Below, piece after piece: positions 35,017 through 36,732 of a stretch of 36,732 bases of DNA. A program made the position numbers and the translations under genes. The notes beneath the pieces are model-generated. The model did not search any database. It was not told the DNA's origin and worked only from the letters and a program-made list of their open reading frames with translations. The DNA comes from Alphaproteobacteria bacterium (lineage in GTDB: Bacteria > Pseudomonadota > Alphaproteobacteria > Rickettsiales > VGDC01). The stretch spans positions 1 to 36,732 of the forward strand of contig JAKUPQ010000017.1 in the NCBI GenBank assembly GCA_022450665.1, given 5' to 3'. Every line of letters begins with the position of its first letter. The first letter of the stretch is position 1.

Positions 35017-36075
35017 ATGCGTGCTAAGAATGTGAAATATTGGCTATATTTGGGAGTTGCATGTGTTGCATTGAGCCCTGTAACAGCAACAGCAGAAATG
35101 CCGGAAGTTACGCATAAGCCTTTGAATGAAGAAGTGCTTATGGGGGATATGCCGCAAGACTATAAATATACAGGAAATGAGAATGTCGGTGGAGAATTGC
35201 TGAAGCGCCAGCGTGTAGAAAGCCGCGTTAAGGCATATAAAGAGCAGCTTCACACAGACGATGCCGAACATTTGCATGAAGAAAATATGGTGTCACCTGA
35301 GCAATTTAAAGATCTGGTAGCTCGCGCACAAAAAGGTGATGCAATTGCTATTGGAGCTGTAGCATATTCATATCAAAACGGCCTTGGCGGTAACGATAAA
35401 AATGAGAAAAAAGCGATTGAATGGTATAAAAGCGCTATAGAGCATGGAAAAACAGAGCATTTTTCTACGATTGGCAAAATGTATCTTGAGAACAGAAACG
35501 AGGATGTCAAGCCTGGGTTTTTTGATCAGCTGCGTAATAAAATTGCTGGCGAAGATGAAACCACAGTAGAAGATGATGACGAAAAAGCTCGCAAGTGGTT
35601 TGAGCAAGGCGTGTACGCCAAAGATTTTGATTCTTATATGCAGCTTGGCATGATGTATCGTGATGGAGCAGGTGGCTTGCCTAAAGATATGGAAAAAGCT
35701 AAATGGTATTATGACGAAGGTCTGCGGTATAAAAAAGTTTACGATGAGAGAATGATGGCCCAGGCTATAAATGCTGCACGCAAACAGGCAGAAGCTGAAG
35801 AGAGCATTGTGCAATCTAAAGCGCCACCTCGCCCGGCTGATCCTAATGTAAAGGAATTTCCAGGAGTGGTATTGGGTGAATCCTATTGTACGCTACGTGA
35901 AATGGGGTCGCCCACCACGCATTACAAGCAATTTTATGAAGCCTATTGCGGTGGGATCGAGGAGGATAGAACTGAAACTGTCCCTGCCAAAGCACGCGTG
36001 AAAGGTATGGATTGTGAGATAACAAAATGGCCGGAAAATAAAGCCGGCAAAGATTTTGAGTTACGTTGTAAGTAA
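35017..36075 (+). CDS. Secreted Sel1-repeat protein 2
   Basis: A 352-residue exported protein. GGAGG at 35007-35011 fits ATG 35017; an in-frame GTG at 35005 is rejected. The signal peptide probably ends at TATA before EMPEV (about residue 26). Sel1-like repeats run from about 100 to 235 (GDAIAIGAVAYSYQNGLGG; DSYMQLGMMYRDGAGGLPKD). A short helical linker follows. The separate C-terminal segment (about 280-352) contains four cysteines (C291, C311, C333, C351), likely two disulfides in the periplasm. It is followed by a strong terminator. Confidence 0.82.
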   Translation: MRAKNVKYWLYLGVACVALSPVTATAEMPEVTHKPLNEEVLMGDMPQDYKYTGNENVGGELLKRQRVESRVKAYKEQLHTDDAEHLHEENMVSPEQFKDLVARAQKGDAIAIGAVAYSYQNGLGGNDKNEKKAIEWYKSAIEHGKTEHFSTIGKMYLENRNEDVKPGFFDQLRNKIAGEDETTVEDDDEKARKWFEQGVYAKDFDSYMQLGMMYRDGAGGLPKDMEKAKWYYDEGLRYKKVYDERMMAQAINAARKQAEAEESIVQSKAPPRPADPNVKEFPGVVLGESYCTLREMGSPTTHYKQFYEAYCGGIEEDRTETVPAKARVKGMDCEITKWPENKAGKDFELRCK

Positions 36076-36091
36076 TATATTAAATCAGTAG

Positions 36092-36125
36092 AACGCCCTG
36101 TAGCCTAGGTTGCAGGGCGTTTTTT
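36092..36125 (+). terminator. Intrinsic terminator after Sel1 protein 2
   Basis: AACGCCCTG (36092-36100) pairs perfectly with CAGGGCGTT (36113-36121). An inner TAGCC/GGTTG extension with G-T pairs is possible. A run of T at 36120-36125 follows. It begins 17 bases after the stop codon. Confidence 0.9.
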
Positions 36126-36302
36126 ATGATTTAATATTTTTTACCTTCCGGCCAACGCATATAGCCGTAGAATGTAAATATAGCCTAGGACAACTGGGCA
36201 AGCACAACACTTACATTGATGCGACGGTTAGGGTGCATGGTTGCATTTCCTGCCAAACAGGCAAAATGAATTTCTGATTATTTCTAGTATAAGGATGTTG
36301 CC

Positions 36303-36732
36303 ATGAAAGCACCTGCTTCTCGTGTGGGATATGCTCATGCTTCCAACCCCGGTTTGTGGGCGCGGTTACGCAATGGGCTGACACGTAAAGATTCAACAAT
36401 TGACCAACAACACAAACATAGTGCAATGGATGTTCGCCGCGCATTGGGAGCGCATAGCTTTATTCATGCTCCGGGTAAGCCCGTGTGGATGGGGCGTGAT
36501 TATGAGCGTTTTGCGGATGAAGGATTTATTAAAAATGTAATAGCACATCGTGCGGTAAGCATAGTAGCAAGTGGCGCAGCACATGTGCCATGGCTGTTAT
36601 ATGATGTGCGCAGTGGAAAATCGCAACCAGTAAAAGCACATCCGGTGTTGAAGTTACTGAATCGCCCTAACCCATTTCAGGGAGGGGCAGAGCTATTTGA
36701 AAGTATTTACGCTTCGCGATTAATTGCCGGAA
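36303..36732 (+). CDS. HK97-type phage portal protein, N-terminal part (3' truncated)
   Basis: Portal proteins form the dodecameric ring through which terminase pumps DNA into the head. The first 143 codons are in the window. After a variable N-terminus, the segment FIKNVIAHRAVSIVASGAAHVPWLLYD and then HPVLKLLNRPNPFQGGAELFESIYASRLIAG match the N-terminal part of HK97-family portals. AAGGA lies before the ATG. The frame is open to the window edge. It is about 6.9 kb from terL; in most phages and gene transfer agents the two are adjacent. Confidence 0.85.
   Translation, partial: MKAPASRVGYAHASNPGLWARLRNGLTRKDSTIDQQHKHSAMDVRRALGAHSFIHAPGKPVWMGRDYERFADEGFIKNVIAHRAVSIVASGAAHVPWLLYDVRSGKSQPVKAHPVLKLLNRPNPFQGGAELFESIYASRLIAG

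Noticed and set aside
1-36732. tRNA, rRNA, CRISPR array, insertion sequence or att repeat.
   Set aside because: Scanned by eye; no cloverleaf, regular repeat-spacer pattern, transposase or direct repeat was recognised.

Overview
The window is chromosomal DNA of an alphaproteobacterium. The evidence is the gene order tuf-S10-spc-alpha with adk directly after secY, no rpmJ or rpsD within the alpha cluster, an RpoA N-terminus [12 protein letters not shown], an L17 N-terminus of the [16 protein letters not shown] type, and extended L3 and L17 C-termini. Base composition is moderately AT-rich by eye. I cannot name a genus; a low-GC lineage such as a Rickettsiales/Holosporales/Micavibrio-like group is only a guess.

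Region 1 (1-14585) is the translation superoperon: the 3' end of tuf, then rpsJ-rplC-rplD-rplW-rplB-rpsS-rplV-rpsC-rplP-rpmC-rpsQ, rplN-rplX-rplE-rpsN-rpsH-rplF-rplR-rpsE-rpmD-rplO-secY-adk, and rpsM-rpsK-rpoA-rplQ. It closes with a strong intrinsic terminator. All genes are intact except the truncated tuf. Several starts are best moved to internal GTG/ATG codons (rplD, rpsS, rplE, rpsM, rpoA).

Region 2 (14707-19952) is a compact envelope-lipid operon: a TPR-sulfotransferase fusion, an MCE/Mla-type permease with an N-terminal STAS-like extension, its ATPase, an MCE-domain substrate-binding protein and an auxiliary lipoprotein. Most neighbours overlap. Region 3 (20039-22290) holds a soluble M48-like metalloprotease converging on an ankyrin protein, and a small unknown gene with its own terminator.

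Region 4 (22315-36732) is accessory. It has two short divergent Flp pilins not in the supplied gene calls, uncharacterised small genes, and six paralogous prepilin/pseudopilin-like genes on the minus strand in a block of two and a block of four. Plus-strand phage packaging genes lie among them: a terminase large subunit between the two pilin blocks and an HK97-type portal protein at the right edge. A minus-strand gene with virion-protein-like patterns and two secreted Sel1-repeat paralogues lie between. The six prepilins share a cleavage site, a GDGDG-like loop, an LDxKxDDGxPxxG motif and a C-terminal cysteine pair. Their interleaving with packaging genes is the most unusual aspect of the window. 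It could be a prophage or gene-transfer-agent-like cluster mixed with a pilin-diversification locus, but this is inference: no capsid, integrase, secretion ATPase or secretin gene is in view.
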